64,000 bases of DNA from Planctomycetota bacterium (GTDB lineage: Bacteria; Planctomycetota; SZUA-567; H5-PLA8): assembly GCA_027493525.1 (NCBI GenBank), contig JAOSKN010000001.1, positions 1,674,001-1,738,000 of the forward strand, given 5' to 3'. Below are positions 49,944 through 60,730 of this stretch, one piece after another; the stretch's first letter is position 1; each line of letters starts with the position of its first letter. Under the pieces are notes generated by a model. It saw only the letters and a list, made by a program, of their open reading frames with translations. It had not been told where the DNA came from and made no database searches. The position numbers were made by a program, and so were the translations under genes.

Positions 49944-52900
49944 ATGTCCGACAGCCCGGAAGCCGCCAAGATCCAGTTCGCCTGCCCCACCTGCTCCAAG
50001 TCGCTTTCCGCATCCGCCGCGCATGCCGGCCGCAAGGTCCGCTGCCCGGGTTGCCAGACGGTGCTGATGGTTCCAGCGTCCGGAGGCGAGCTTGCCGCTC
50101 CGGCCGTGCGCGCCACGGTGCAGCCCAGCGTGCCTCAGACGCAGGTCCATTCCGCGCCGGAGCCGGCGGAGCGCGAAGGGACCGCGGCGGCGTCGAGCGC
50201 CTCGCGGCTCAGAGCGCCCGAACCGGAGGCCGCTCCTTCCGAAGGGCAGGAGATCGTCCAGGCCCCCAACGTCCAGGCCGAGTCCTCGACCGGAAGCGGG
50301 CTGCGCCGGCCGGGCAGCGGGACGCGCCGGCCGGGGCTCAGCGGCTCGCGCCGGCCCGCCGCCAGTTCCCCGCGCCAGCGCGGCGTGGGCGGCGAGGAAG
50401 GCGGGCGCTTCGCCGATCGACGCGCGAAGAAGCCCGCGTCCAAGGTTCCCATGCTGGTGGGGGCCGGGGGGCTGGTCCTGGCGATCCTGGCCATCGCCGG
50501 CGTCTACCTGTCCAACAGCATGGCCCTGGCCAAGAAGGTCCAACAGACCGGGGAGCTGGTCCAGGATGTCGAGGCGGCCCTCAAGGAAGGCGAAATCGAG
50601 GACGCGGCGAAGAAGGCCAAGTCCGCCGAGCAACTGGTCAATGCGCTGACTCAGGACGTCGAAGCCGGGAAGCTGAGCGCCTGGCGCGACGTGCTGAAGG
50701 AAGCCGCCGCCCAGAAGACGCGCTTCGACGAGGTCGATCGGCTTCTCGAACAGGGCCAGCGCAAGCCCACCGAGACGAAGGACACCCTGCTGCGCAAGCG
50801 GAACCTCCTGAGCGGCGACGACGGCGCGACGAAGGCCCTGCAGCGCAAGCTCGACGACGCGATCGTGAAGGCGCAGGAGTGGGAGCGCGAGGCCCTGCTG
50901 GCCGCGATCCGCAAGGACTTGAAGGAGGCCGACCAGCTCTACAAGAGCGGTTCGATCGAACAGGCCATCGAGCGCGCCGACCAGGTGCGCACGCGGCTGT
51001 CTTCCTGGATCAGGTCAAGGACGAGACGCTCGAGAAGCGCATCACCGAACTCAAGCTGCTGGGCGCAAAACACGACGAGGCCAAGCGCATCGTCCAGCGC
51101 GCCAAGGGTGATTTCGACAACGCGCTGGTCAAGCTGGACGAATTGGCCGGCCAGCTTCCCGCATCCAACCCTGACCACGAGCCGCTGCTCGCGCAGCTCG
51201 AGCGCTTCAAGCGCCAGGTGGAGACGGAGAAGAAGAACTTCCGGCGCCTGGACCCCGCGGACCTGGACAAGCTGAACCAGACCGCGATGAACCTCGCGCG
51301 GCGCGACCCGGGCATCGAAGTCGGGCGCAAGAACCCCGCCGAAGGCGTGAGCATCAGCTACGCCGGCACGAGCCTGATGCTGGGGCTGGACCGCGCCGAA
51401 GGGCGCGAGCGCCTGGTGCTCGAGTCGGGCGGGCAGCGCTTCAGCGTGGACGAGCAGGTGCTCTCGAAGCGCCCCGGCGCGGCGATCCGCATCGTCCAGC
51501 GCCTCGGGCAGGCCATGCAGAAGGCCGGCGTGGCGCCCGGCCCGAAATGGGACGCGATTCACGAAGCGCCTTTCTCGTGCGCGCGCCGCGGCGAGGGCGA
51601 GCAGATCGAAATCTTCTACGACGGCGAAGTCTACAAGGGCAAAGCCAGCGGGATGGAAAAGACGGCGGAGGAGGCCAAGCGCGGGCTCGAGCAGGCCTGC
51701 GCCGGCCTGCTCAACGCGCTGCGCAACGACGCCGCCGTCGCCGACGAGGTGCGCGCCACGGTGGGCGTGCTTGTGGAAGGCGCGCACAAGGAACTGAAGC
51801 AGAACGACTACCTGCCCAGCGAGTTCTGCCGGCGCGTGCTCTACGACGGCTACCTCGAGAACAACGTCGGCGGCGCGGCCGAGCGCTACAAGACGGAACT
51901 CGAGGCGTACCGCAAGGCTTACGAAGCGTACACCAACCTGGATTCCGACTTCGTGGGCCAGGACGGGGCCGGCAACGAACTGGCCAGCCTCTTCAATCAC
52001 GAAGGCAACGTGGTCTGGCGCGAATACGACAAGCAGGCGGATCGGACCAGCTTCGGCATCAAGCACATGAGTTCCGAGGAGCGCGCGCTGATGTACATCG
52101 TCAGCGAATTCGCGGGCAAGCACGACCAGGCGCCCGCCGACGACCCGGTGCGCGTGCGCATGACCCATCCGGCCCTGGGCATCGTGAGCAGTTACGACGT
52201 CAAGGCCGGGAAGTTCGAGAGCGACGAGCCGCTCTGGGCGCAGTGCGCGGCCATGACCACCTACGCGGGGCTCCCGGACTGGATGGGCGAGCCGCACTGG
52301 GCCTTCCCGCCGCATGTTGTGATGATCGACGCCTTCTCCAATCCCAAGGCCATCGTCACGCCGGCCGGGCGCGTGGACCTGCCGCATTTCTCGAAGATCG
52401 CGAACGTGGACGAGCGGCGGAAAGCGCAGGAGGCCTACCTGGACAAGCTGGCCCAGGTCCTGAACACCACGGGCCTGCTGCACCTGTACTTCGTCTACTT
52501 CCACCAGTACGTGCTCGACAGCCCCATCGAGACCTCCCGCGGGCTGCTCGGCTGCAGCGCGCACAGCGGCGACATCCACCAGAACGTCTACGAATCGCTG
52601 GACCGCGAGATGGGCGGGCACTACCTGGGCGACTGCGACGACCTCGCCGAGCTGTACATGAACCTGACCCGCCGGCAGGGGAAGCTCAGCTTCGTCATGG
52701 CCGTCCCGGGCCACGCCACCTGCGGCTGGGTCGAGAAGCAGCCCCAGGGCAACGGCTTCCGCATGCAGTTCCTCGACACCGGCCCGCCGCGGATCGTCGA
52801 GACCGAGACGCTGGACTCGGTGGTCGAAGAGGGTTCGCGCACCTACGACCGCGACAAGACGATGCGCTTCGACCCCAAGAGCCTCAGCTTCCTCTTCCGC

Positions 52901-54316
52901 TTCGCCGGCGAGCCCACGCGCACCCCGTACTGGCTTTCCACGCGCATGTTCGTGGACAAGGAATACGCGGAAGTCATGGAGCGCGTGCAGAGCTACTGGC
53001 ACTTCCACTTCTACGCGCTGGGCGTGCAGACGATGGAAGAACGCATCGCCAAAGGCGACGCGGTGCCCGAGAACTGCACCGAGCTGGCGGGGCTCTACGG
53101 CCGCGTGCGGGAGTTTGGCAAGGCCGTTGAATGGACCCAGAAGGCCCTCGCCCAGCTCAAGCCCGACGAGGTGCTGACGCGGATCAACGAGACGGCCCGC
53201 ATCGCCGGCGACCTGCACGAGGCCGGCGAGGACGAGAAGGCCTTCGAGGCGATCCAGAAGTCGACGCAGGAGCTGCTGAGCTACACCGTGCCTTCGCAGG
53301 AGTGGATGCGCACCATTTCTTCGCGCCTCTCCAACGCCGCGCTGATGAACTCGGTCGGCCATCCCTGGGAAGCCTACGCCCTGCTGCGGCAGGACGCGGA
53401 GGTCTTCTTCCGCTCCCGCCGCATGCGCCTGGACCACGCGGGCACGTTGACCAACATCTACGACGAGATGAACAAGGCGGTGAGGAAAGGCAAGACGCTC
53501 ACCGAGGCCGAATCCGGGCAGATGAGGCAGCTCGACGCCCTGCTGAGCAACTTTTACCGCATCATGGTTTTCAAGAAGGAAGACGACTTCGGCGACATGC
53601 AGCGCAATTTCGCCTACATCGGCCTGTATTACGCGGCCAAGTACGGCCACGAAAAGCTGCGCGAGGAACTGCTGAAGGACGGCCCCTGGCCGCAAGGCGA
53701 GCCCAACCTCGCGGCCCGCGCGCAGAATCTCGACGAGGCCGAGGACTGGAAATGGATTCGCATCTCGCTCTGGTCCTATCTCTTCGAGATCGGCGACGCG
53801 CTGGACCCCGACAAGCCCGAAAGCGAATGGCGCAAGGACGACGCGATCAAACTCGCCGAAGCCATGGAGCGCGCCGCCGTCCACGCGCGCAAACGGGGCT
53901 CGCTGGCCTCCGCCGAGTTCTCGCTCCTCACCACCAAGCTCACGCACGGCTTCCTGACCAAGAACTGGGACGAGGTCAAGGAGGTGCTGAAGCAGGTCAA
54001 GGAACGCGACTTCGCGCGGCTCACCGCGGACGTCGCGGAGGCCTTCGGCCGCGGCGCGAGGTTCGTGACGCCCGAGGAGTTCGAGACGCAGTACAAGCTC
54101 TTCGCCCAGCACGTCTCAGCGCGCCCGCCGTTCTTCAACGTCGTTTACGAGGCTTACCGGTCCGGCTGCTACGAGCACGCCCGCCGCGCCGCGAAGCTCG
54201 CGCTTGAACACTGGAAACACGACCCGTTGATGAACGAGAACGGGCAGCGCGAAGTGAAGTTCCTCGACAAGCTCATCGAGGCCCGCCAGAAGGAGAAGCC
54301 CGCGCCGGGCAAGTGA
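49944..54316 (+). CDS. Zinc-ribbon, single-pass membrane protein with transglutaminase-like and TPR-like domains; one frame break
   Basis: About 1,457 residues after joining two frames. N-terminal zinc ribbon of the MJ0042 type (FACPTCSKSLSA, KVRCPGCQTVLMV), an Arg/Gly/Pro-rich linker, a membrane helix (PMLVGAGGLVLAILAIAGVY), and a coiled coil to about residue 480. A transglutaminase-like core follows with Cys in YLGDCDDLAELYMN (about residue 898), His in VPGHATCGW and Asp in FLDTGPP, and a helical TPR-like C-terminus (MEERIAKGDAVPENCTELAG). The frame breaks near 51000 (CTGTCTTCCTGGATC); one added base restores it. The ribbon should face the cytoplasm and the catalytic part the outside. The substrate is unknown. 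Confidence 0.8.
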
Positions 54317-54368
54317 GCCCCGGCGGGCGCGGCAACGATTTCGGCGGCACGCGAACGCCGGCCCGCGC

Positions 54369-55940
54369 TCAGCGCGCGCGCAGGCGGTCGAGCTTCTCCC
54401 ACTCGCGGTCGAGCTTGGGCTGCATGCGCGCCTTCAGGCGCGAGAGCACGTCCGCGGGGCCGTGGCCTTCCAGATGGCCTTTGGTCCAGAGTTCCTCGAA
54501 ACTCGAGATGCACGCGCGGCGGTACTCTTCCCACATCGGCATGAGCGGCTCGATGATCGCATGGCGGCTGGCCGCCAGATCGACGAAGACCTGCAGGCGC
54601 TCGTGCGGGTGGTCCTGCAGGAAGGCCCGCGTCGCGGTCTTGAAGGGCGAGTGCTTGCCCTGCCCCAGGCAGAGGATCTCCATGCCGTCGATCTCGGCGT
54701 CGGGGTCGTTGGGCTCGTCGCGGCTGTTGACGAAGCGCACGAAGCGCCAGGCCTCTTCGGGGTGCGGGCAGTCCCGCGGCACGATCAGCACGTCGGCCTG
54801 CGCGATGGTGACGGGGTTCCCGGGCGCGGCGGCCGGGGCGGGGAACGGCGCGGCGCCCCAGCTCATCGAAGGATTGTAGTTGCGGATGAAGTTCGCCATC
54901 CAGACGCCCTGGATCACCATCGCGACCTTGCCGGAGATGAAACCGTTTTCGGGCGAGTCGAAGTTGCCCATCGCGCCCTGGAAGGCCTTCACCTCGGAGC
55001 GCCCATAGAAATCGGCCATGCGGTTGAGCCACGCGTAGGCGTCGAGCCAGGGCTGGGTGTCGCAGAGGATGGTGCGCCCGTCGTCGCTGACGTGCCGCCC
55101 GCCGAACCAGTTGCCCCACGCGTAATTCCACCAGCCCGGCTCGGTGGGCAGGAAACCCATCTGCATGATGCGGCCCTGCGCGTCGCGCTTCGTAAGCTTC
55201 GCGTTGAATTCGTCCAGTTCTTCCAGCGTCCGCGGCGGGCGCTCCGGGTCGAGCCCGGCCGCGGCGAAGAGTTCCTTGTTCCAGTGCAGCGCGATCGTCG
55301 CGGGGGTGGTGAGCAACGCCCAGGTCCGGCCTTCGTAGACGCACATGTCCCAGTAGCACTTGTGGTACTCGGCCGGATCGGGGCCGTCGCGCGCGATCCA
55401 GTCGTCGAGCGGGAGCGCGGCGTTGTACTGCGCGAAGACCGGGACGTCCCGCGACCAGAGGCCCGCCACGTCCGGCGGGTTGCCGCCGCTGACGGCCAGG
55501 CGCGTCTTCTTGTTCACCTGGCTCACCGAGAGCATGTGGACGTGGATGCGCCGGCCGTCGGGCGAGAGAAACCCCTGCCGGTACGTTGCGTCGGCGTACT
55601 TGGCCCAGCGGCGCGCGTTCACGTGGCCGGGGCGGGGCGGCGCGGCGCTCCGGTCGGCCGCGCCCTCGATCCGCTCGGGATGCCCCCACAGCCAGGCTTC
55701 CTCGCTGTGGGCGTTGAAGGCGTTGACGCAGGCCTGCATCGCCTCGCCTTCGAAGTTGTTCCACTTCTCCCAGTAGATCAGGTGCACGGCCTCGTCCGGG
55801 GCGGGAAAGGACTTGGGCGCGCCCTTGACGTGCTCGCCGAGCCGCACGCTCTCCTCGACCGGCGGGCGGCGGTCGAGGCACGCCGCCGCGACGGCCAGCA
55901 GGGCCAGCGCGGCGGTGATCAGGTAGGGCGGCTTCGGCAT
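54369..55940 (-). CDS. Sugar ABC transporter substrate-binding lipoprotein (family 1 type)
   Basis: 523 residues. A lipobox-type signal, LALLAVAAACLDRR, makes it a probable lipoprotein. It has the extracellular solute-binding family 1 outline: IYWEKWNNFEGEAMQACVNA, VSGGNPPDVAGLWSRDVPVF, LDDWI, TPATIALHWNKELFAAAGLD and the helix ALLIV-type hinge VAMVIQGVWMANFIRNY. It should bind a sugar for import or sensing. No ABC permease or ATPase gene is adjacent, so it may work with a distant transporter. It is longer than most family members (about 420-450 residues). Confidence 0.82.
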   Translation of the reverse strand: MPKPPYLITAALALLAVAAACLDRRPPVEESVRLGEHVKGAPKSFPAPDEAVHLIYWEKWNNFEGEAMQACVNAFNAHSEEAWLWGHPERIEGAADRSAAPPRPGHVNARRWAKYADATYRQGFLSPDGRRIHVHMLSVSQVNKKTRLAVSGGNPPDVAGLWSRDVPVFAQYNAALPLDDWIARDGPDPAEYHKCYWDMCVYEGRTWALLTTPATIALHWNKELFAAAGLDPERPPRTLEELDEFNAKLTKRDAQGRIMQMGFLPTEPGWWNYAWGNWFGGRHVSDDGRTILCDTQPWLDAYAWLNRMADFYGRSEVKAFQGAMGNFDSPENGFISGKVAMVIQGVWMANFIRNYNPSMSWGAAPFPAPAAAPGNPVTIAQADVLIVPRDCPHPEEAWRFVRFVNSRDEPNDPDAEIDGMEILCLGQGKHSPFKTATRAFLQDHPHERLQVFVDLAASRHAIIEPLMPMWEEYRRACISSFEELWTKGHLEGHGPADVLSRLKARMQPKLDREWEKLDRLRAR

Positions 55941-56113
55941 GGCTTATTCTCGAGCAGCACGGATACGCCACGGGGCGGCTGCGCCGTCCCGTGGCGCCTC
56001 GCTGGCCCGCGGCATGGTTCACGCAGCCGCTTGGTTTCCGGCGCGTGCAAGGCTATCCTAATGCGCCGCGCGCTTCCTTTGAAGAGCTTGGCGCGCGCCC
56101 TCAGGAGCCGACC

Positions 56114-56962
56114 ATGGCGATCGCGACGGAGGTTCTCGCCGGCGACCTGAAGTTCCCCGAAGGCCCCGCCTGGCGCGCGCAGCCCGGCGAGATCTGGTTC
56201 GTCGAGCTGAAAGGCGGCTGCATCTCGAAGGTGGATGCCGCCGGGCGTTACGAAAGGGTCGCCGAGACGCCCAAGCCCAACGGGATGAAGCTGCATCCCG
56301 ACGGTTCGTTCTGGATCTGCGAATGCGCGCGCAAGAGCCTCGTGCGCCTCGACCCGGAGACGCGCGCCCTGAGCGTCGCCGCCGACGCCTGCGAGGGCCG
56401 GCCCTTCCTGGGCCCCAACGACCTCTGCTTCGGGATCGCCGAGCGCTGCTACTTCACCGATCCTCACGGCAGCAGCCTCGAATCGCGCGTCGGGGCCATC
56501 TATCGCCGCGAGCGCGACGGGCGTGTCTTCAGGGAGTTCGAGGGATTGGCCTACCCCAATGGCTTGGCGCTTACGCCCGACGGCGCGAGGCTCGTCTTCG
56601 CCGAGACCTTCACGAAGAAGCTCTGGCTCGCCGACCGAAGCCCGGACGGTTCGCTGGGCGGGCGCCGTCCCTTCGCCGATACCGGCGACGGCCTGGGTCC
56701 CGACGGGATGTGCTTCGACGCCGAGGGAAACCTCTACGTCGCCGTCTACGGCGCGGGGCGGGTGCGTGTCTTCGATCCCGCGGGGCAGCTCGTCGAGGAA
56801 CTCGATACGCGGGGCCGGAACCCCACCAACTGCTGCTTCGGCGGCAAGGAGTTCAAGACGCTCTACGTGACCGAGACCGAGAAGGGCCAACTGCTGGCGC
56901 TGGAAATGGGACGAAAAGGTTGGGCGGTTCCGCCGAAGGCGGACGAGGGGCTGGTCTTCTGA
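56114..56962 (+). CDS. SMP-30/gluconolactonase-like beta-propeller
   Basis: 282 residues, ATG 56114 after AGGAG. The metal-binding propeller has the expected Glu in DLKFPEGPAW, Asn in FLGPNDLCFG, Asn in YPNGLALTPDG and Asp in LGPDGMCFDAEG. It probably hydrolyses a sugar lactone to the acid. Cytoplasmic, with no signal peptide. It faces the DUF1080-like gene and may belong to sugar catabolism along with the isomerase-like gene downstream. Confidence 0.9.
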   Translation: MAIATEVLAGDLKFPEGPAWRAQPGEIWFVELKGGCISKVDAAGRYERVAETPKPNGMKLHPDGSFWICECARKSLVRLDPETRALSVAADACEGRPFLGPNDLCFGIAERCYFTDPHGSSLESRVGAIYRRERDGRVFREFEGLAYPNGLALTPDGARLVFAETFTKKLWLADRSPDGSLGGRRPFADTGDGLGPDGMCFDAEGNLYVAVYGAGRVRVFDPAGQLVEELDTRGRNPTNCCFGGKEFKTLYVTETEKGQLLALEMGRKGWAVPPKADEGLVF

Positions 56963-56986
56963 GGCCCCGCGGGCGCGTCCTTCCGG

Positions 56987-59900
56987 TTACGGTTTGAGCG
57001 TCTTGATTTTCAGGTTGCGGACGCTCAGCCCCCAATCGCGATTGGAGTAGAAGGCGAGCTTGCCGTTCAAGTTGGTTCGTTTGCTGTCCGTCGTCGGCTG
57101 GAGCGCCTTCCCGTCGAGGGTGCAAGTGATCTGGTTGCCCTTGGCCGCCGCGTGCAGGGTCAGCCACGCGCGGCTCTCCGGCTCGATGGCATAGACCCAG
57201 CCGTAATCGCGGAACTGGATCTCGCCCAGCCTGGATTGTGCATCGGGAAGCCGGATTTCGCAGGTCAGTTCGAAATCCCCGTAGCTCTCCTTCGTCTCGA
57301 TGCGCGCCACGCCTTGTTCTCGAACCTTCCAGAGTACCTTGTTTTCCGTGACAATCCATTTGCCCTTAAGGGTCGTCCAGCCGGCTAGCCCCCTTCCAGC
57401 AGGTCCGTCCACTCCGCGTCGTTCGGTGCGGCCTCCTTGGGCTCGGGAGCAGGAGCAGGAGCCGGCGCGGGCTCCGTGGCCACCGCGAGCGGCCGCACGC
57501 GGAGGTTTCGCATCTTCAACTGGCCCTGGTGGCCCTTCCAGAAGCTCAGCCGCACCGAGGCGGCCGTGCCGGCGTTGGATAGCGGGATCTCCTTCCCGTC
57601 CAGGCTCAGCGCGGGCCGGTCGCCCGCGAATACGATGCGGGCCTTGTGCCAGCCGTGCAACGAGGCATTGAACTGCCAGCCGTGACTCTTGGCGCCCGCG
57701 ACGGCCGACTGCAGGTAAAGCTCCAGGTAGTTCTCCTTCGTGTGCTGGAACTCCATCTCGAATTCGAAGTTCTCGAACGCCTGCTTACCGTCGAGCCGCG
57801 CGCCGCCGGCCGCCTGCGTATCGGTGAGCACGAGCAGTCCGTCTTCCACGGCGGCCGAGCCCTTGGCCACCGTCCAGGCGTCGTGGCTCTTGCCGTCGAA
57901 GAGCGAGATCCAGCCCCCTTCGCCGCCGGCCGGCTTGACCGGCTCCAGGCGCCGCAGCTTGAAGTCTTTGAACTCGACCATGCCCGATTCGTTGATGAAA
58001 AACCCGATCGAGCCGTCGGCCTTCGCGCCTCCCGCGTCCACGACGTGGGCCGGCGCCCCGTCCACGCTGGCGGCGAAGGCGTTGCCGCGGACGAGCAGGC
58101 GGAGCGCATGCCATTCCGGGCCCACGCCCGTGGCCTGGATGTTCTTGTCAAAATCGTGGTAATGGACGTAGACGTGGCGATGCCCGCCGGAGGTCCGAAA
58201 CAGCGTCGTCAGTTCGAAGTCGGCGTAGGTTTCCTTGGAGGCGAGCAGGTTTTGGCCGGTATCGGAGGTTCGGCTGTCGCCGCTCAGGATGCCGTCCTGG
58301 ATCGTCCACGCGCCCTTGCGCTGTTCCCAGGCGTCCAGCCCGGCGGCGAAGGGCTCGGACCAGGGTTCGTTTCCACCCGGCGCCGGCGGGACCGCCTGGA
58401 CGACCTGCACCGGCGGCAGGATCGAACGAATCCGGACGTCCTTGAGCAGGAGCTGGCCCTGGATGCCTTTCCAGATGCCCAGGCGAACGCCGTTCAGAGG
58501 CTTGGGGCTCCGTACGCGCAGGGGAACGTCCTTGCCGTCCAGGGCCAGCGTGGGCCGATCGCCTTCCATCCGGACCAGAAAGGCGTGCCAGGAGCCGACC
58601 TCGGTGTCGAACGTGAAGTTGTGCTCCCCGAGATCCGGGCCGCCCATCAGGTGGATCTCGACGTAAGGATGGCCCGTGACCATGAACGACCCCGCGGCCT
58701 CGAAGTCCGCGTAGGCGTCCACGGTGGCCAGCATGACCGCCTTGGTGTTCTCATCGATCGACGCGCTGGCGATCGTGCCGTCCGCGACGCCGAAGGAGCC
58801 CTTGAGCTGCTCCCAGCCGTTCAGCGAGGTTCCGTCGAAAAGAGGCTTCCAGTCCGCGGACAAGGCAGCCGAAGGCGAGGCTGGGGGAGCCAGCCGGCGC
58901 AGGCGAACGTCCTTCAGCTCGAGCTTGGCGCCGCCGAAGCAGTAGAACCCGAACGTGCCTTGGGCCAGCAGGTTGTGCTGCCCCAAGACCCGCACCGGCT
59001 TGCCGCCCACGGTGGCGCTGAACTCGTGCCCGCGCACGAGCACGCGGAACGCATGCCATTCGGAGATCGTGCCGCCGGGCGCTACGGACTTGTCATTCCC
59101 GTGCCATTGGAAATGGAAGTGGTCGACATTGCCCCCTGTAACTCGGAACGACGCGGTCAGCTCGAAGTCCCGGTAGTCCACCTTGGAAAGGAGATGGCCT
59201 TGTTTGTTCTGCGATTGCGCGCTGTCGCTGTACAGCACGCCGCCCTCGAAGGCCCATGAGCCGAGGCGCTGCGTCCAAGCGTCCAGGGATCCGGCCGCGA
59301 ACGGCTCTTCCCAGCCTTCCCCCGTCGTCGCGATGGGCGGCTCTTCGGCCGGCGCGGGCGTCGCGGGCTTGATCAGGCCTTCCTTGACGCGCAGCTCGTA
59401 CAGTTCCTTGGGCGAGAGTTCCTGCGGCTTCAATTCGAGCGGCGCAGTCGGACCCTCGGCGGTCTTCCCGGCGCTTGCCGCCAGCGGGGCCGTCTTGACG
59501 GCGGGCGCCGGCGCCGGTGCGGGTGCTACGGTCAGGCTGACCGGGTCGGCCTTCTTTGGGGATGGCGCGGGCTTGCCGCCGGAGAAGAGCAGCACGCCGA
59601 CGACCAACAGCGCCAGGGCCCCCCGCCGCCTCCCACATAGAGCATGGTGGGCGAAGACTGCGGCGCCGGACCGCGCGCGGCGCCACGCGCGGTGGTCGCA
59701 CCCGTTGCCCGGATCGGGCCCTGGGCGGTCGTGGTTGCGCCGCGAGCGCTGCCTCGGACCGGAGCATGCGCGCCCGTGCGCCGGACCGGATGCGCGCCGC
59801 TGGCCCGTTTCCCGCCATCCTGCTTCGGCGCGTCCTGGGCGATGAGCTGCTGGGCCTGCTCTTCGGTGAGCGGCAGGGACTCCATCGTGAGCACGCCGGC

Positions 59901-60011
59901 CGCGCAGTCCGAGCAGAACACGCCGCGCAGCTTCTTGTCGCGCGCCGATCCGGCGTCGATGTCCTTTTCGGTCAGCCGCTTTCCGCACTTCTCGCAGAAA
60001 TAGAACTTCAT
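56987..60011 (-). CDS. Zinc-ribbon membrane protein with four tandem DUF1080-like (LamG-fold) domains; two frame breaks
   Basis: About 1,008 residues in three reading frames. The N-terminus has a C4 zinc ribbon (FYFCEKCGKRLTEKDID, FCSDCAAGVL), a Thr/Ala/Gly-rich linker and a membrane helix (ALALLVVGVLLFSGG). Four repeated jelly-roll domains of about 180 residues follow, each with the pattern W-x-L-x-G-(F/W)-x-(L/I)-x-(D/E)-G, a YxDFELT core and a conserved NLRVRPL/DVRIRSI/NLKIKTL end strand. The frame breaks at a six-G run near 59620 and a five-G run near 57393; adding one G at each restores it. In Planctomycetota such DUF1080 (3-keto-disaccharide hydrolase-like) proteins bind or cut polysaccharide outside the cell. 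No catalytic residues are clear here. Confidence 0.8.
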
Positions 60012-60730
60012 GGCCTGGTCCGCGGGGTTTTCGGTATGACGCCGCTTCGCGTTCGCATCCTTCGTTTAAGTTTCATTATAGGCGAGTCGCATTCCAAAGG
60101 CCACGGGTCAAGCAAGCGGATTGCAGCGGCAGGTTTAGGCGGAAGACCAGGACGGTCGTAGACCTCCACTTCACCAGGTATTTACAGGTCATTATATAAA
60201 GTAACTCATGGGCGTATGCGCGGCTTGGGTCCTGGCCTCCGGTTAGTTGGTCCTTTCGGCGCCGCCCCGGCGAAACAAGCCCATTATCGATTCGCTTTTC
60301 CCGGCAGAACATCGGTTGCTGAGGCCATAGTTTGAAGTCCGATTCATGCTCGAGGCATGCCGGTTCGCGCCCGAAATATTCTCAATTGCCAGAATCGAAG
60401 GCGCAAGAAATGCACTGGAGCAGCGTTACTTCGATAACGCCGAACCGTTCGCTTCCGCACGTCGTATGAATTTGGTCGTATTCTGTTTGGAGGGGGTCTC
60501 ACGACGTTTATAAAAAAATCACAGGTGCGGTCCGAAAGAGACGCTGCGACGGTACCTATATGTAGCCAGCCGAGAAGGGAACGCGACCTCGGCCCAGCGG
60601 TGGCCCGCAACGCCGCTGATCGAGCAGCCGAACCGGGGGGTACGGCGCCTACCGTGTCCTTGATAAGATTGGATCGTGGCCTATGTTACAGGTACTCTCG
60701 ACGTTCGCACTGGGGGCTCAACCGCAAGTC
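60012..60730. other. Divergent intergenic region before the second kinase
   Basis: 719 bases with no supportable gene. The stretch 60060-60230 is AT-richer. Only the kinase promoter at 60660-60687 was assigned. No RNA-like structure was recognised. Confidence 0.5.
60660..60687 (+). promoter_or_regulatory. Sigma70-type promoter for the second kinase
   Basis: -35 TTGATA (60660-60665), 16-base spacer, -10 TATGTT (60682-60687). Predicted start near 60694, about 37 bases before ATG 60731. Confidence 0.4.

Noticed and set aside
50939..54112. Minus-strand frame of 1,057 codons opposite the transglutaminase-like gene
   Set aside because: Same mirror effect; the plus-strand protein has a zinc ribbon, membrane helix and catalytic triad.
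56987..57412. A separate 141-residue gene after the DUF1080-like gene
   Set aside because: It is the fourth copy of the same jelly-roll repeat and becomes continuous with the preceding frame if one G is added to a G run.
60344..60610. Minus-strand frame of 88 codons in the kinase control region
   Set aside because: No ribosome-binding site, no domain, and it lies in a promoter-bearing gap.
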